Notes under the pieces: generated by a model | What the model saw: the letters and a program-made list of their open reading frames with translations, nothing else | What the model was told of the DNA's origin: nothing | Database searches by the model: none | Position numbers and translations under genes: made by a program | Assembly: GCF_003201105.1 (NCBI RefSeq) | Contig: NZ_QICJ01000018.1 | Span: forward strand, 17,691-81,690 | Reading direction: 5' to 3' | Source of the DNA: Dyella sp. AtDHG13 | GTDB taxonomy: Bacteria; Pseudomonadota; Gammaproteobacteria; Xanthomonadales; Rhodanobacteraceae | Length of the DNA: 64,000 bases | Shown here: piece after piece, positions 1 to 8,255 of the stretch | Position numbering within the stretch: position 1 is the first letter of the stretch | Layout: the number at the start of each line of letters is the position of its first letter

Positions 1-50
1 GCGGGGTCATACGCTGCCCCGGCGGGGGCGTTGGCGAGGGCCACGTTCAT
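1..50 (-). CDS. 5' end of a gene following cheR, possibly cheD (partial)
   Basis: An ATG on the minus strand at 50-48 overlaps the cheR stop codon in an ATGA arrangement and opens a frame that stays open to the window edge. The visible peptide is MNVALANAPAGAAYDP (16 residues). The tight coupling shows that it is the next gene of the chemotaxis operon. In related operons cheR is followed by cheD and then cheB, so cheD is the likely identity, but 16 residues do not prove it. Confidence 0.4.
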   Translation of the reverse strand, partial: MNVALANAPAGAAYDP

Positions 51-928
51 GCACTGCGTTTCCGGTAGACCGTCCGTCCGATCAGGTCAAAACTGTCGTT
101 GAGTCCGTACATGGACTCCGAATGGCCGAGGAACAGATAGCCGCCCTCGGGCAGCAACCCGGCGTAGCGCTGGAACAGCCGCTGCTTGGTGGGCTTGTCG
201 AAATAGATGACGACGTTGCGGCAGAAAATGGCATCGAACGGGCCCTGCATCGGCCAGTCGTGCAACAGGTTCAGCGGCAGGATGCTGACCAGCTCGCGCA
301 GGCGCGGGTTGACGCAGACGTAATCGGCGTACTCGCCTTCACCGCGCAGGAACCAGCGGCGGCGACGCTCCACGCTCACGCCTTCGAGGCGGTCAAGCGC
401 GTAGACGCCCTTGCGCGCGGTGTCCAGCGCCTGGGGCGAAAGATCCGTCGCCAGGATCTTCGCGTCCATGCCCTGCGCGTTGTGCTTTTCCAGCGCTTCG
501 GCCAGCACCATGGCGAGCGTGTAGGGCTCCTCGCCCGTGGCGCAACCGGCGGACCAGATGCGCAGGCGGCCGCCGTGCTTCTTTTCGCTGATCCAGCGCG
601 GCAGCAGCTCGTCGGTGAGCAGTTCGAAGTGATGCACTTCGCGGAAGAACGCCGTGACGTTGGTGCTGATCGCGCTGGCCAGTTCGCCCAGCTCCTGCTG
701 CGGATCGCGCCGCAGCAGCTCGCAATAGGCCTGGAAATCGCGCAGCTTCAGCGCGCGCAGTCGGCGCAGCAGGCGGCCCTGCACCAGCTGGCGCTTGTGC
801 TCGCCCAGCGAGATGCCGCACTGCTCGTACACGAAGGCACGCAGGAACTCGAACTCGGCATTGCCCAGCGACGGTCCGCCCATGGCGGCCACGCCCGCGT
901 TGTTGTCGACCGTGGCAGCCATGCTCAT
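47..928 (-). CDS. cheR: Chemotaxis protein methyltransferase CheR
   Basis: A cytoplasmic S-adenosylmethionine-dependent methyltransferase that methylates glutamates on chemoreceptors during adaptation. The 293-residue protein has the usual two-part layout: an N-terminal helical domain (about 25-95, including NVTAFFRE) and a Rossmann-type catalytic domain with the SAM motif WSAGCATGEEPYT near 125-138, CRNVVIYF near 238-245 and GHSESM near 268. It starts 2 bases after the stop of the upstream MCP gene and overlaps the next gene by ATGA, so it belongs to the cheW-mcp-cheR operon. The two MCPs encoded nearby end in W-x-x-F peptides of the kind that tether CheR. No cheB is visible in the window. 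Confidence 0.96.
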   Translation of the reverse strand: MSMAATVDNNAGVAAMGGPSLGNAEFEFLRAFVYEQCGISLGEHKRQLVQGRLLRRLRALKLRDFQAYCELLRRDPQQELGELASAISTNVTAFFREVHHFELLTDELLPRWISEKKHGGRLRIWSAGCATGEEPYTLAMVLAEALEKHNAQGMDAKILATDLSPQALDTARKGVYALDRLEGVSVERRRRWFLRGEGEYADYVCVNPRLRELVSILPLNLLHDWPMQGPFDAIFCRNVVIYFDKPTKQRLFQRYAGLLPEGGYLFLGHSESMYGLNDSFDLIGRTVYRKRSA

Positions 929-930
929 GC

Positions 931-2643
931 TCAGAATTCCTTCCAGGAACCCGCGTCAGCCGCTTCGCCTCGCGGCGCGCGCGGTGCCGGCGCGTTGGAG
1001 CTGCGCACGGCGGCGAACACCGCTTCGGCCTCGGCCATCACCGACTGCGAACGCGCCTTCTCGGTCGCCACTTCGGCGTTGCCTTCGCCCAGCTGGAAGA
1101 AGCCGACCTGGCGTGCCAGTTCGCCGGCCTGCTCCTGCATGGCGCGGGCGGCGGCGGCGGCCTCTTCCACCAGCGCGGCGTTCTGCTGGGTCATTTCGTC
1201 CATCTGCAGCACGGCGTGGTTGACCTGATCGATACCGGCCGACTGCTCCTGAGAGGCGGCGGCGATCTCGGCCACGATGTCGGTGACCTTTTTCACGCTG
1301 TCCACGATGTCGGCCAGCGCCTTGCCGGACTGGTCCACCAGCGACGAACCCACGCGCACCTTCTCCGCGCTGTCGTTGATGAGGCCCTTGATCTCCTTGG
1401 CCGCACCCGCGCTGCGCTGCGCGAGATTGCGCACCTCGGTCGCCACTACGGCGAAGCCGCGGCCCTGTTCGCCCGCGCGCGCCGCTTCCACCGCCGCGTT
1501 GAGCGCGAGCAGGTTGGTCTGGAAGGCGATCTCGTCGATGAGGCTGACGATGTCGGAGATCTTGCGGCTGGATTCGTTGATCTCACGCATGGCGGAGCTG
1601 GCCTGCGCGGCCACTTCGCCGCCGTGCTCGGCCTGGCGGCGCGTGGCGCTGGCGAGCTGGTTGGCGTGGCTGGCGTTCTCGGCGTTCTGCTTCACCGTGG
1701 AGGTCATTTCCTCCATCGACGAGGCGGTTTCCTCCAGGCTGGACGCCTGCTCCTGGGTGCGCTGGCTCAGGTCGTCGTTGCCGCGCGCGATCTGCTGCGC
1801 GGCGGAGCTGACGGAGCCCGCGCCGTGGCGCACTTCGCCGACGATGCTGGAGAGGCGCTCGTCCATGACGCGCAGCGCATCGAGCAGTTCGCCCAGCTCG
1901 TCCTTGCGGCGCGTTTCGATCTTGTGGCCGAGCTTGCCGCCGGCGATGGCGTTGGCCACCTTCACCGCGACGCCCAGCGTGCTGAGGATGGAGCGCATCA
2001 GCAGCAGCGCCATCAGGCCGGCCACCGCCAGGCCCACCACCAGCGCGACGATGCTGATCGTGCGCACCAGGTGATAGCGATTCACCTGGCCGTCGTAGAT
2101 CGTCTTCGCATCGTTGCGCTGCGCGTCGACCAGCTTGGCCAGCGTGTCCTGGCGCTCCATCATCAGCGGACGCACCTGCATTTCCAGCAGTTCCGAGGCG
2201 CCGGTGTCGCCCTGCTTGAGCGCATCGACCAGCGAGTCCTTGGCATCCTTGTAGTCGGCGTCCGAGGAGCGCCACGCCTTGAACTGCTTGGCGACCGCAT
2301 CGCTCATCGGGATGGTGTCGAACTGCTTTTTCAGCGCCTCCATCTCGACCTGCATCTTCTCGTAGTCGGCCAGCTTCGCCTTCACCTGCTCGGGCTTGCC
2401 GACCAGCGAGCTGGCCTCGCCGAGCAAGATGAAGGACATCAGCGAGCGCTGGGAGATCTGCGAAATGAGCTGGGCGGGCACGATCTCGTCGTCGTAGATC
2501 CTGCCCATGCCGGCGTTCTGCTCCTGCATCGAGCCGATGCCGATGACGGCGCCGCCGATCAGCATCAGGCCGAGCAGGCCAAGCACCGCGCGAAGGCGGT
2601 TCTTGACGGACAGTTCGGGGGCTTTCAATGCGAACTTCTTCAT
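931..2643 (-). CDS. Methyl-accepting chemotaxis protein (transmembrane, four-helix-bundle type sensor)
   Basis: An inner-membrane chemoreceptor of 570 residues. TM1 lies near 16-38. The periplasmic region of about 150 residues is helical, with no Cache-like motif, consistent with a 4HB_MCP sensor. TM2 is near 192-214 and is followed by a HAMP domain. A long cytoplasmic signalling domain contains the conserved hairpin tip [19 protein letters not shown] and [18 protein letters not shown]. The C-terminus is GSWKEF, so the last five residues (SWKEF) match the x-W-x-x-F CheR/CheB tether. The gene lies 27 bases after cheW and 2 bases before cheR, apparently in one operon under the sigma-28 box at 3225-3251. 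The ligand cannot be inferred. Confidence 0.96.
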   Translation of the reverse strand: MKKFALKAPELSVKNRLRAVLGLLGLMLIGGAVIGIGSMQEQNAGMGRIYDDEIVPAQLISQISQRSLMSFILLGEASSLVGKPEQVKAKLADYEKMQVEMEALKKQFDTIPMSDAVAKQFKAWRSSDADYKDAKDSLVDALKQGDTGASELLEMQVRPLMMERQDTLAKLVDAQRNDAKTIYDGQVNRYHLVRTISIVALVVGLAVAGLMALLLMRSILSTLGVAVKVANAIAGGKLGHKIETRRKDELGELLDALRVMDERLSSIVGEVRHGAGSVSSAAQQIARGNDDLSQRTQEQASSLEETASSMEEMTSTVKQNAENASHANQLASATRRQAEHGGEVAAQASSAMREINESSRKISDIVSLIDEIAFQTNLLALNAAVEAARAGEQGRGFAVVATEVRNLAQRSAGAAKEIKGLINDSAEKVRVGSSLVDQSGKALADIVDSVKKVTDIVAEIAAASQEQSAGIDQVNHAVLQMDEMTQQNAALVEEAAAAARAMQEQAGELARQVGFFQLGEGNAEVATEKARSQSVMAEAEAVFAAVRSSNAPAPRAPRGEAADAGSWKEF

Positions 2644-2670
2644 GATGATTCCATTTCCCGCGTAGGTCGT

Positions 2671-3177
2671 TCAGGCCACGGCTTTCACATCGGAGGCGGC
2701 CGGCAGCGCCGCCTCAAGCATTTGTGCGTCCTGGGGCTGCAACAGCTTGTCCACGTCCAGCAGCAGCACCATGCGCTCTCCGGCGGAGGTAAGCCCCTTG
2801 AGGTATTCGGTATCCACGGTGGTGCCCATATCCGGCACCGGGCGGATGGCGTCCGGCGTCACGTCGAGCACGTCGGACACGGCATCGACCACCACGCCGA
2901 AGTTGCGGCCGGCCACGGTGATGATCACGGTGACGGTGGTGGCGCCGTAGGCTTCGCGCCCCAGGCCGAAGCGCAGGCGCATGTCGATCACCGGCACGAT
3001 GGCGCCGCGCAGGTTGAGCACGCCCAGTACGTAGTGTGGTGCCTGCGGGATGCGCGTGACCGGCGTCCAGCCGCGGATCTCGCGGACCGCCAGGATGTCG
3101 ATGCCATATTCCTCGTGGGCGAGGTTGACGGTGAGGTACTGCGACTGGAGCGCCTCGCTCCGGGTGTTATCGGACAT
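2671..3177 (-). CDS. cheW: Chemotaxis coupling protein CheW
   Basis: A 168-residue CheW-domain protein that couples chemoreceptors to the CheA kinase. It shows typical CheW signatures: YLTVNLAHEEYGIDILAVRE at the N-terminus, then RGAIVPVIDMRLRFGL and VVDAVSDVLDV. It is the first gene of the cheW-mcp-cheR unit. A strong FliA-type promoter lies 48-74 bases upstream. It differs from the second CheW (14522-14983), so each CheA cluster has its own coupling protein. Confidence 0.95.
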   Translation of the reverse strand: MSDNTRSEALQSQYLTVNLAHEEYGIDILAVREIRGWTPVTRIPQAPHYVLGVLNLRGAIVPVIDMRLRFGLGREAYGATTVTVIITVAGRNFGVVVDAVSDVLDVTPDAIRPVPDMGTTVDTEYLKGLTSAGERMVLLLDVDKLLQPQDAQMLEAALPAASDVKAVA

Positions 3178-3224
3178 GTTCGCCTCGTGGTCGGGGCCGC
3201 TTGAGAGGCCCCCTATCGGGATCT

Positions 3225-3251
3225 GGATCGGCGGTGGGCCGGGAAACTTGA
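3225..3251 (-). promoter_or_regulatory. Sigma-28 (FliA) promoter of cheW-mcp-cheR
   Basis: On the minus strand TCAAGTTT (3251-3244), an 11-base spacer and GCCGATCC (3232-3225). Compared with the FliA consensus TAAAGTTT-N11-GCCGATAA this has 7/8 and 6/8 matches with exact spacing. It lies upstream of the cheW ATG at 3177 and makes the operon a late flagellar-class unit. Confidence 0.85.
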
Positions 3252-3299
3252 GGGAGACGCAGGTTTGGCGAATGGTTCGCGCCGGCAGGCGGGACCGGC

Positions 3300-4967
3300 T
3301 CAGAACTCGGCCCAGGCCCCCGCCGTGGCGGGCACCGGCCGAGCCGCCGGCCGCGCAGGGCTTGCTGCCATCGGGCGGGCAACCGGCCTGGCCGCCTGCG
3401 CTTCCAGGCGGAAGTAACGGATCTGGCGCTCCAGCTCGTCGGCCTGCTCCTGCATGGCGCGGGCGGCGGCGGCCGCCTCTTCCACCAGGGCGGCGTTCTG
3501 CTGGGTGACTTCGTCCATCTGCATCACCGCGCGGTTCACCTGGTCGATGCCGGAGGACTGCTCCTGCGCCGCGGCGGCCATCTCGGCCACGATGTCGGTG
3601 ACGCGCTTGACGCTGTCCACGATGCCGGCCAGCACCGCACCCGATTCCTCCACCAACGCGGAACCGGCCTGCACCTTGTCCACCGTGTCGCCGATCAGCG
3701 CCTTGATCTCCTTCGCCGCGCCCGCGCTGCGCTGGGCGAGGTTGCGCACTTCGCCCGCCACCACCGCGAAGCCCCGGCCCTGTTCGCCAGCGCGGGCGGC
3801 TTCCACCGCGGCGTTGAGCGCGAGCAGGTTGGTCTGGAAGGCGATCTCGTCGATGAGTTGCACGATGTCGGTGATCTGCCGGCTGGCGCCTTCGATCTCG
3901 CGCATGGCGTGGCTGGTGCGCGTCGCCACCTCGCCGCCACGTTCGGCCTGCGCGCGGGCGCTGCGGGCGAGCTGATCGGCGTGGCTGGCGTTGTCGGCGC
4001 TCTGGCGCACGATGGAGGTCATCTCTTCCATCGACGCGGCGGTTTCCTCCAGGCTGGAAGCCTGTTCCTGCGTGCGGTGGGAGAGATCGTCGTTGCCGCG
4101 CGAAATCTGCTGCGCCGCCGTGGACACCACCTGCGAGCCCTGCTGCACGTCGCGCACGATCTCCACCAGCTTGGCGCGCATGCGCTCCAGCGCATCGAGC
4201 ATGCTGCCCGGCGCGAAGACGCGGCCATCGTCGCCGCTAAGGTTTCCATCAGCGACGCGCGTGGCCATCGACAGCGCGTACGAGGGTTCGCCGCCGATGC
4301 TCAGGCGGATGCTGCGCATGGACTGCCACACCACGCCGATCACCAGCAGGGCCACCAGCAGCGCCCGCAACAGGCTGCCTTCCAGCATCTGGCGGAACTG
4401 TGCGTCGATGTCCACGAAGTAGGCGCCTGCACCGATGTGCAGGTCCCACGGCTTGTACCAGGCGGTGTAGGTGATCTTGTGCTGGGGGTGGTCGCTGCCC
4501 GGCATCGGCCAGATGTATTCGGTCGCGCCATGGCCCTCTTTGCGATCGGCCGCCATCATGTCCTGGTAGAAACGCTTGCCGGTGGTGTCGGCATCGTTCT
4601 CGATGCGCGTGCCCACGCGCTTGGGCATGATGGGGTGCATGCGCATCACGTAGTTCGAGTCGAACACGAACACGTAGCCCCTGCCGTCGTTCCAGCGCAG
4701 CGCCGACAGAGCGGCCAAGGCTTGCTTGCGGCCTTCCTCGTCGCTGAATTCGCCTGCCTGCACACGCGCGTGGAAGCTTTCCACCAGGCTTTCCGCCGTA
4801 CCCACTTCATCGGCCAGCGCATGCACGCGCGCCTCCATCTGCAAGCGACGGCTGTCGACGGCGGAGATGAGCGTGAGCGCCACCAGGCCGGCGATCACGA
4901 AGGCGATGACCAGCCATACCTTGGCAGTGAGGCTGAGGCGATCGATGAATTTCAGAGGGGACATCAT
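3300..4967 (-). CDS. Methyl-accepting chemotaxis protein with single Cache sensor domain
   Basis: A chemoreceptor of 555 residues. TM1 is near 12-36. The periplasmic domain (about 40-185) has the sCache_2 pattern: [18 protein letters not shown], then [17 protein letters not shown] and [16 protein letters not shown]2 is near 197-214, followed by a HAMP-like segment ([12 protein letters not shown]) and a standard signalling domain with the [19 protein letters not shown] tip. It ends in GAWAEF, so AWAEF again fits the x-W-x-x-F CheR tether. Cache domains of this kind usually bind small carboxylates or amine-type ligands; the actual ligand is unknown. It is separated from cheW by 122 bases carrying cheW's own promoter and from the upstream cheA by 275 bases, with no sigma-28 box seen there. 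Confidence 0.96.
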   Translation of the reverse strand: MMSPLKFIDRLSLTAKVWLVIAFVIAGLVALTLISAVDSRRLQMEARVHALADEVGTAESLVESFHARVQAGEFSDEEGRKQALAALSALRWNDGRGYVFVFDSNYVMRMHPIMPKRVGTRIENDADTTGKRFYQDMMAADRKEGHGATEYIWPMPGSDHPQHKITYTAWYKPWDLHIGAGAYFVDIDAQFRQMLEGSLLRALLVALLVIGVVWQSMRSIRLSIGGEPSYALSMATRVADGNLSGDDGRVFAPGSMLDALERMRAKLVEIVRDVQQGSQVVSTAAQQISRGNDDLSHRTQEQASSLEETAASMEEMTSIVRQSADNASHADQLARSARAQAERGGEVATRTSHAMREIEGASRQITDIVQLIDEIAFQTNLLALNAAVEAARAGEQGRGFAVVAGEVRNLAQRSAGAAKEIKALIGDTVDKVQAGSALVEESGAVLAGIVDSVKRVTDIVAEMAAAAQEQSSGIDQVNRAVMQMDEVTQQNAALVEEAAAAARAMQEQADELERQIRYFRLEAQAARPVARPMAASPARPAARPVPATAGAWAEF

Positions 4968-5212
4968 GGCTGACCTTCAGAATGAAATGGGCGGTTCTGC
5001 GATTGCCCGGATTCATTCCCTGCATTGCTCTGGCGCAGGGCAACAGCCCGGCGCGCCACGGCTTCCTGTCGCGGCGGATGAAAGAGGTGGAATGGATGGC
5101 CAGGCGGCGCCGACGCAGCGACGGGCCTCCCGGCAAGTAAGGTGGATCGACCGGCCCCGGCCGGCGTGGCGATGCGCCCCCTTCGCGCACCGCCGATCAT
5201 TTTTCGTTGCGA

Positions 5213-5234
5213 CGGCGCCGCTTCAACGGCGCCG
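5213..5234 (-). terminator. Hairpin downstream of cheA
   Basis: CGGCGCCG (5213-5220), a 6-base loop and CGGCGCCG (5227-5234) form an 8-bp GC stem starting 9 bases after the cheA stop codon on the minus strand. No uninterrupted U-tract follows directly; an A/T-rich patch lies about 10 bases further on. It could end or attenuate transcription before the Cache MCP gene. The rest of 4968-5242 holds no gene that I can support. Confidence 0.45.
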
Positions 5235-5242
5235 CGCTGGCA

Positions 5243-7225
5243 TCACGCGGCTTTCTTTCGGCCCTGCATGCGCACCAGGCCGGCGATGTCGACGATCAGC
5301 GCCACGGAACCATCCGCCAGGATGGTCGCGCCGGATACGCCCTGCACGCGCCGGTAATTGGCTTCCAGCGACTTCACCACGGCCTGCTGCTGGCCGATCA
5401 GGCCATCGACAAACAGGCCCACGCGCGCGCCGTCGCCTTCCACCACCACCATCAGGCCTTCGTCGATGGCGTGGATGGCGTTCTCGCAGTGGAAGGCTTC
5501 ATGCAGGCGGATCACCGGCAGGTATTCGCCGCGGAAGCGGAACAGCTCGCCGCCACCGGCCACGCTGCGCACGGCATCGGCCTTCAACTGCACCGATTCC
5601 ACGATGGAGACGAGCGGCACGATGTAGCGCTCCTCGCCCACCGCGGCGGTAAGGCCGTCGATGATCGCCAGCGTCAGCGGCAGGGTGATGGTGAACACGC
5701 TGCCCTTGCCCTGCGTGCTGCGGATGGTGACGGTGCCGCCCAGGTCCGCCACGTTGCGGCGAACCACGTCCATGCCCACGCCACGGCCCGAAAGATCGGT
5801 GGTGACGGCGGCGGTGGAGAAGCCCGGCTGGAAGATCAGCTCCGCCACGGCTTCGTCGCTCATGCCTTCGCCGGTGGAAATAAGGCCGCGCTGGATCGCC
5901 TTGGCGACGATGGCGTCGCGGTTGAGGCCCGCGCCGTCGTCCGACACTTCCACCACGATGCTGCCGCCGCGATGCGAGGCCTGCAGCGTGAGCGTGCCGG
6001 TATCGCCCTTGCCCGCGGCGCGGCGCTTGTCCGGCGTTTCCAGGCCGTGGTCGATGGCGTTGCGCACCAGGTGCACCATCGGGTCGCCGATCTTCTCGAG
6101 CACGGTCTTGTCCAGCTCGGTCTGTTCGCCGACCAGTTCCAGCTTCACCTGCTTGCCGAGTTTCTGGCTGATGTCGCGCACCATGCGCGGGAAGCGGTTG
6201 AACACGGAGGCGATGGGCAGCATGCGGATGCCCATGACGCTTTCCTGCAGCTCGCGCGTGTGGCGCGCCAGCTGGGCCAGGCCCTGTTCGAGCACGGCCA
6301 GCCGCGAAGCGTCGATGTCGCCTTCGCGGAAGGTGTCGAGCATGGACTGGGTGATCACCAGCTCGCCCACCAGGTTGATCAGTCCGTCGATCTTGTCGAT
6401 CGACACGCGCACCGAACTGGACTCGGCATTCGCTTCGCGCTGCGCGCGGGCGGCGCCGGCATCGGCGACGTTCGGCGCGGGCGCGGCGGCAGGAGCGGGC
6501 GGCGGCGTGACCTCGGCGACGATGTGCTTCGCGTCGATCTGCAGGTCGCACTCGTCCTCCACCCAATCGAACACGCCGGTGATGTCGGTGCGCTTGACCG
6601 GGCCCTTCAGTTCGATGGTCCAGCCGAGATGGCACTCGGTGGGGTCCAATGCGGCGAAGGCCGGCAGGCGATCGAGCGACGGTGTCACTTCCAGTTCGCC
6701 CAGCCCCGCCAGTTCGCGGATAAGCCGCAAGGGTTCGTTGCCACCGGCCAGCATGCTGGCATGAGGGCGGAAACGGATGATCCAGGCATCGGCCTGGTCC
6801 ACGTCGCGGCGCGCCTGTACGGCGGTCGCGGGCGCGCCGCGACCCATCGCAGCGGCCAGCTCGTTGCGCAACCCTTCGGCCACGGCATCGTTGAGCGGCT
6901 CGCCGGCCTGGGCGCGGGCGAACATGCCGCGCAGGCAATCCACCGTGCGCAGCAGCAGTTCGATGATGGTGCCGTCGATGGCGCGCTTGCCGCCACGCAC
7001 TTCATCGAGCAGCGATTCGGCCTCGTGGGTGAACGAGGCCATCTCCGGAAAGCCGAAGGTGGCCGCGCCGCCCTTGATGGAATGCGCGGCGCGGAAAATG
7101 GTGTGCACCAGCTCCCCGTCGCCGCCCTCGTCCAGCGCAAGCAGCGACGACTCCATCGTGTCGAGCCCTTCCAGGCTTTCCTCGATGAACACCTGTTGGA
7201 ACTGCGCCAGACCGGCCTTGCTCAT
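5243..7225 (-). CDS. cheA: Chemotaxis histidine kinase CheA (first system)
   Basis: A cytoplasmic hybrid-free CheA of 660 residues. The P1 phosphotransfer domain has the phosphorylated histidine in FRAAHSIKGGAATFG (His48). A well-developed middle region (about 145-245, for example DAWIIRFRPHASML and TECHLGWTIELKG) corresponds to P2, the response-regulator docking domain. P3 begins at VRVSIDKIDGLINLVGELVI; the P4 kinase has LVRNAIDHGLETPDKR and VEVSDDGAGLN; P5 (CheW-like) ends at VDIAGLVRM. It lies downstream of cheY and the STAS gene, separated by a 149-base gap with a palindromic repeat. It is not a duplicate of the second CheA at 16945: the P2 region and the order of partner genes differ. 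Confidence 0.96.
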   Translation of the reverse strand: MSKAGLAQFQQVFIEESLEGLDTMESSLLALDEGGDGELVHTIFRAAHSIKGGAATFGFPEMASFTHEAESLLDEVRGGKRAIDGTIIELLLRTVDCLRGMFARAQAGEPLNDAVAEGLRNELAAAMGRGAPATAVQARRDVDQADAWIIRFRPHASMLAGGNEPLRLIRELAGLGELEVTPSLDRLPAFAALDPTECHLGWTIELKGPVKRTDITGVFDWVEDECDLQIDAKHIVAEVTPPPAPAAAPAPNVADAGAARAQREANAESSSVRVSIDKIDGLINLVGELVITQSMLDTFREGDIDASRLAVLEQGLAQLARHTRELQESVMGIRMLPIASVFNRFPRMVRDISQKLGKQVKLELVGEQTELDKTVLEKIGDPMVHLVRNAIDHGLETPDKRRAAGKGDTGTLTLQASHRGGSIVVEVSDDGAGLNRDAIVAKAIQRGLISTGEGMSDEAVAELIFQPGFSTAAVTTDLSGRGVGMDVVRRNVADLGGTVTIRSTQGKGSVFTITLPLTLAIIDGLTAAVGEERYIVPLVSIVESVQLKADAVRSVAGGGELFRFRGEYLPVIRLHEAFHCENAIHAIDEGLMVVVEGDGARVGLFVDGLIGQQQAVVKSLEANYRRVQGVSGATILADGSVALIVDIAGLVRMQGRKKAA

Positions 7226-7268
7226 GATGATCTCTACTCTAGGAATAGCTTCGCGTAACCCGCCTATC

Positions 7269-7369
7269 CATCACTCCCGCGACGGCGGGAATCCAGCGCC
7301 TTTGAGCAAGTGCAAAAGTCACTGGATTCCCGCGCTTGCCCCCTTTTCGGGGTTCGCGGGAATGACGAG
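7269..7369. repeat. Paired-palindrome intergenic repeat between cheY and cheA
   Basis: Two imperfect hairpins of the TCCCGCG...CGGGAATCCAG type face each other around a variable spacer (AATCCAGCGCC... / ...GTCACTGGATTCCCGC). It is the same family as 18956-19057, 28002-28110 and the inner parts of both long elements. It contains no gene and lies inside the cheY-cheA transcript, where it could modulate readthrough or mRNA stability. Confidence 0.75.
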
Positions 7370-7374
7370 CCATA

Positions 7375-7737
7375 TCAACCCAGCACGCGCTTGACGGTCG
7401 CCAGCAACTGCTCGGGATCGAACGGCTTCACCAGCCAGCCGGTGGCGCCGGCGGCCTTGCCTTCCATCTTCTTGTCCGTATGCGACTCGGTGGTCAGCAT
7501 CAGGATGGGCACGCCCTTGTACGCCGGCAGCGCACGCAGCTCGCGCACCATGCTGATGCCATCCATCACCGGCATGTTCACGTCCGCCAGCACCAGGTCG
7601 AAGCTGCCGCCCTTGGCCGCATCGAGCGCCAGCTGGCCGTTCTCGGCCTCGCTCACGTCATGACCCGCGCCGCGCAGGGTGAAGGCCACCATGCCGCGCA
7701 TCGAAGCCGAATCATCTACCGCAAGAATCTTTGCCAT
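7375..7737 (-). CDS. cheY: CheY-like single-domain response regulator
   Basis: A 120-residue receiver domain starting MAKILAVDDSASMRGMV. It has the acidic pair in VDDS, the phospho-acceptor aspartate in LVLADVNMPVMDG, the threonine in MLTTES and the lysine in WLVKPFDPEQ. The frame stays open upstream, but the ATG at 7737 is supported by homology at the first residue and by an upstream purine-rich stretch (GGTGGAAG). It sits 14 bases after the STAS gene and before cheA, and is presumably the dedicated regulator of the first CheA. Confidence 0.94.
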   Translation of the reverse strand: MAKILAVDDSASMRGMVAFTLRGAGHDVSEAENGQLALDAAKGGSFDLVLADVNMPVMDGISMVRELRALPAYKGVPILMLTTESHTDKKMEGKAAGATGWLVKPFDPEQLLATVKRVLG

Positions 7738-7751
7738 CTTCCACCTCAGTT

Positions 7752-8069
7752 TCAGGCCGGCATCGCCGCCGGCAATTCCAGGGCCTGCGCCAGGCCGAGC
7801 ACACCGGCCGCCTCGCGCATCACATCGCTCACTCCCAGCCACGCGGGCGACTGGCCGCGCGCCGCCGCCTCGCGACGGAACGCCACCAGCAGCTGCAACG
7901 CGGCGGTATCCACCCGTTCCACGCCGGCACCGTCCAGCTGCGAGCCCGGCGCGTCGAACGCATCGATCAGTTCCGCCTTGACGTCGGCCACGCTGCCAAG
8001 CCGGAAGTCGGCCGGCAGCGCGATCACGCGCGCGCCGCCCTTGCCCCCACCCGTCCTCTTGCTGCCCAT
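7752..8069 (-). CDS. STAS-domain protein (anti-anti-sigma-like) of the chemosensory operon
   Basis: A 105-residue protein starting MGSKRTGGGKGG, with the STAS pattern VIALPADFRLGSVADVKAEL and the conserved RVDTAALQLLVAFRRE loop and helix. A longer frame exists, but the ATG at 8069 has a good ribosome-binding site (GAAAGGACC) and the next upstream ATG (8123) lies inside the sigma-28 promoter at 8113-8139, so the short form is correct. It is the first gene of the STAS-cheY-cheA unit. STAS proteins are common partners in this type of chemosensory operon; their exact role is not settled. Confidence 0.85.
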   Translation of the reverse strand: MGSKRTGGGKGGARVIALPADFRLGSVADVKAELIDAFDAPGSQLDGAGVERVDTAALQLLVAFRREAAARGQSPAWLGVSDVMREAAGVLGLAQALELPAAMPA

Positions 8070-8112
8070 CGTGCTGGTCCTTTCGCCCACCCTGCGGGCG
8101 TCTACGGGTGGT

Positions 8113-8139
8113 TTATCGGCCATGGGCCGGTCGGCTTTA
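8113..8139 (-). promoter_or_regulatory. Sigma-28 promoter of the STAS-cheY-cheA operon
   Basis: On the minus strand TAAAGCCG (8139-8132), an 11-base spacer and GCCGATAA (8120-8113). The -10 box is a perfect match to the FliA consensus and the -35 begins with the invariant TAAAG. It is divergent from another sigma-28 box only 39 bases away. Confidence 0.9.
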
Positions 8140-8178
8140 GCGGTGCGCGTGCCGGTTTGCGCAGGAAAAAAACGGCTC

Positions 8179-8205
8179 TCAAGTTTTCCCCGCGCCGGCC
8201 GATTC
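8179..8205 (+). promoter_or_regulatory. Sigma-28 promoter of the fliK-like/flhB-like pair
   Basis: TCAAGTTT (8179-8186), an 11-base spacer and GCCGATTC (8198-8205), exact FliA spacing. It lies 51 bases before the TTG start at 8256. Confidence 0.88.
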
Positions 8206-8255
8206 ACAGGGCACGGACGGGCGCGCGCTTGCGCTCCGTGCGCAAGGAGCCTCGA

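Noticed and set aside
1216..3204. Very long plus-strand frames (for example 662 residues here and 683 at 5207-7258) opposite cheA, MCP and cheW genes
   Set aside because: They are antisense shadows produced by high third-position GC. Their products are low-complexity His/Arg/Ala-rich and the minus-strand genes are unmistakable.
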